Assembly (NCBI GenBank): GCA_031409775.1
Contig: JANNXY010000001.1
Coordinates: 1 to 29,749 of the forward strand
Length of the DNA stretch: 29,749 nt
Reading direction: 5' to 3'
Origin: JANNXY01 sp031409775
GTDB lineage: Bacteria; Patescibacteriota; Minisyncoccia; Phycocordibacterales; CAIZIN01
Shown here one piece after another: positions 29,651 to 29,749 of the stretch. Below the pieces are notes generated by a model. That model saw only the letters and a program-made list of their open reading frames with translations. It was not told the DNA's origin and made no database searches. The position numbers were made by a program, and so were the translations under genes. Every line of letters starts with the position of its first letter. The stretch's first letter is position 1.

Positions 29651-29749
29651 ATAGTTAAACACGGACCCTTCCAAAATGGGTGTTGCATGGGTAAAATCAT
29701 GGTATGTTCATCCGCAAACTCAAAAATCGTAGCGGGTCAGTTTCTATCC

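Noticed and set aside
1..29749. Alternative genetic code (UGA as glycine)
   Set aside because: Genes such as the one at 148-411 and the glycosyltransferase end at TGA with normal product ends, and RF2 is encoded.
1..29749. CRISPR array, prophage or rRNA genes
   Set aside because: No regularly spaced direct repeats, phage structural genes or rRNA-like stretches were seen on either strand.

Overview
The window looks like part of a chromosome of a Candidate Phyla Radiation bacterium (Patescibacteria, probably a Parcubacteria-type lineage). This rests on gene content and style rather than on a marker phylogeny. The signs are a minimal DnaX without its zinc module, a release factor 2 lacking most of domain 1, bL33 without cysteines, RNase J, extreme gene packing, and almost no metabolic genes. 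UGA is used as a stop and an RF2 gene is present, so the code is the ordinary bacterial one, not the UGA=Gly code of Gracilibacteria/Absconditabacteria.

Layout. 1-428: edge of an unknown minus-strand reading frame and one small unknown gene with a terminator. 430-3442 (+): glycosyltransferase, RNase HII, FAD oxidoreductase. 3445-3528 (-): tRNA-Leu(CAA). 3585-4643 (+): parB. 4644-7817 (-): dprA then topA. 7852-12911 (+): serS, an FtsQ-like protein, a D,D-carboxypeptidase, dus and dnaX. 13010-17542 (+): RRM protein, rpmG (bL33), tRNA-Thr(GGT), orphan histidine kinase, prfB, AI-2E-type permease and two small membrane proteins. 17545-22008 (+): methyltransferase, an AT-richer SsuABC/ThiXYZ-like ABC importer with a frameshifted permease, glutaredoxin and diadenylate cyclase. 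21992-27502 (-): secG, an oligopeptide-type binding protein, RNase J, a 125-bp MITE-like inverted repeat, a small unknown frame and an MFS transporter. 27577-29528 (+): groES-groEL with a strong terminator.

The most striking feature is regulatory. About fourteen genes have a -10 hexamer (often with an extended TGn element) ending exactly 6 or 7 nt before the ATG, which predicts leaderless mRNAs starting at the A of the start codon. In several cases the stop codon of the upstream gene lies inside, or forms part of, the downstream gene's -10 region. Genes within an operon (for example rnhB and the gene at 17123) have Shine-Dalgarno-like sequences instead. Neighbours that look like operons may therefore be series of independently promoted leaderless genes.

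Other points worth checking are an apparent remnant of a CdaR/YbbR membrane helix fused to the diadenylate cyclase, a hairpin leader ending at the RRM gene's AUG, the MITE-like insertion touching the RNase J stop codon, and an A7 run just after a leaderless start at the left edge.
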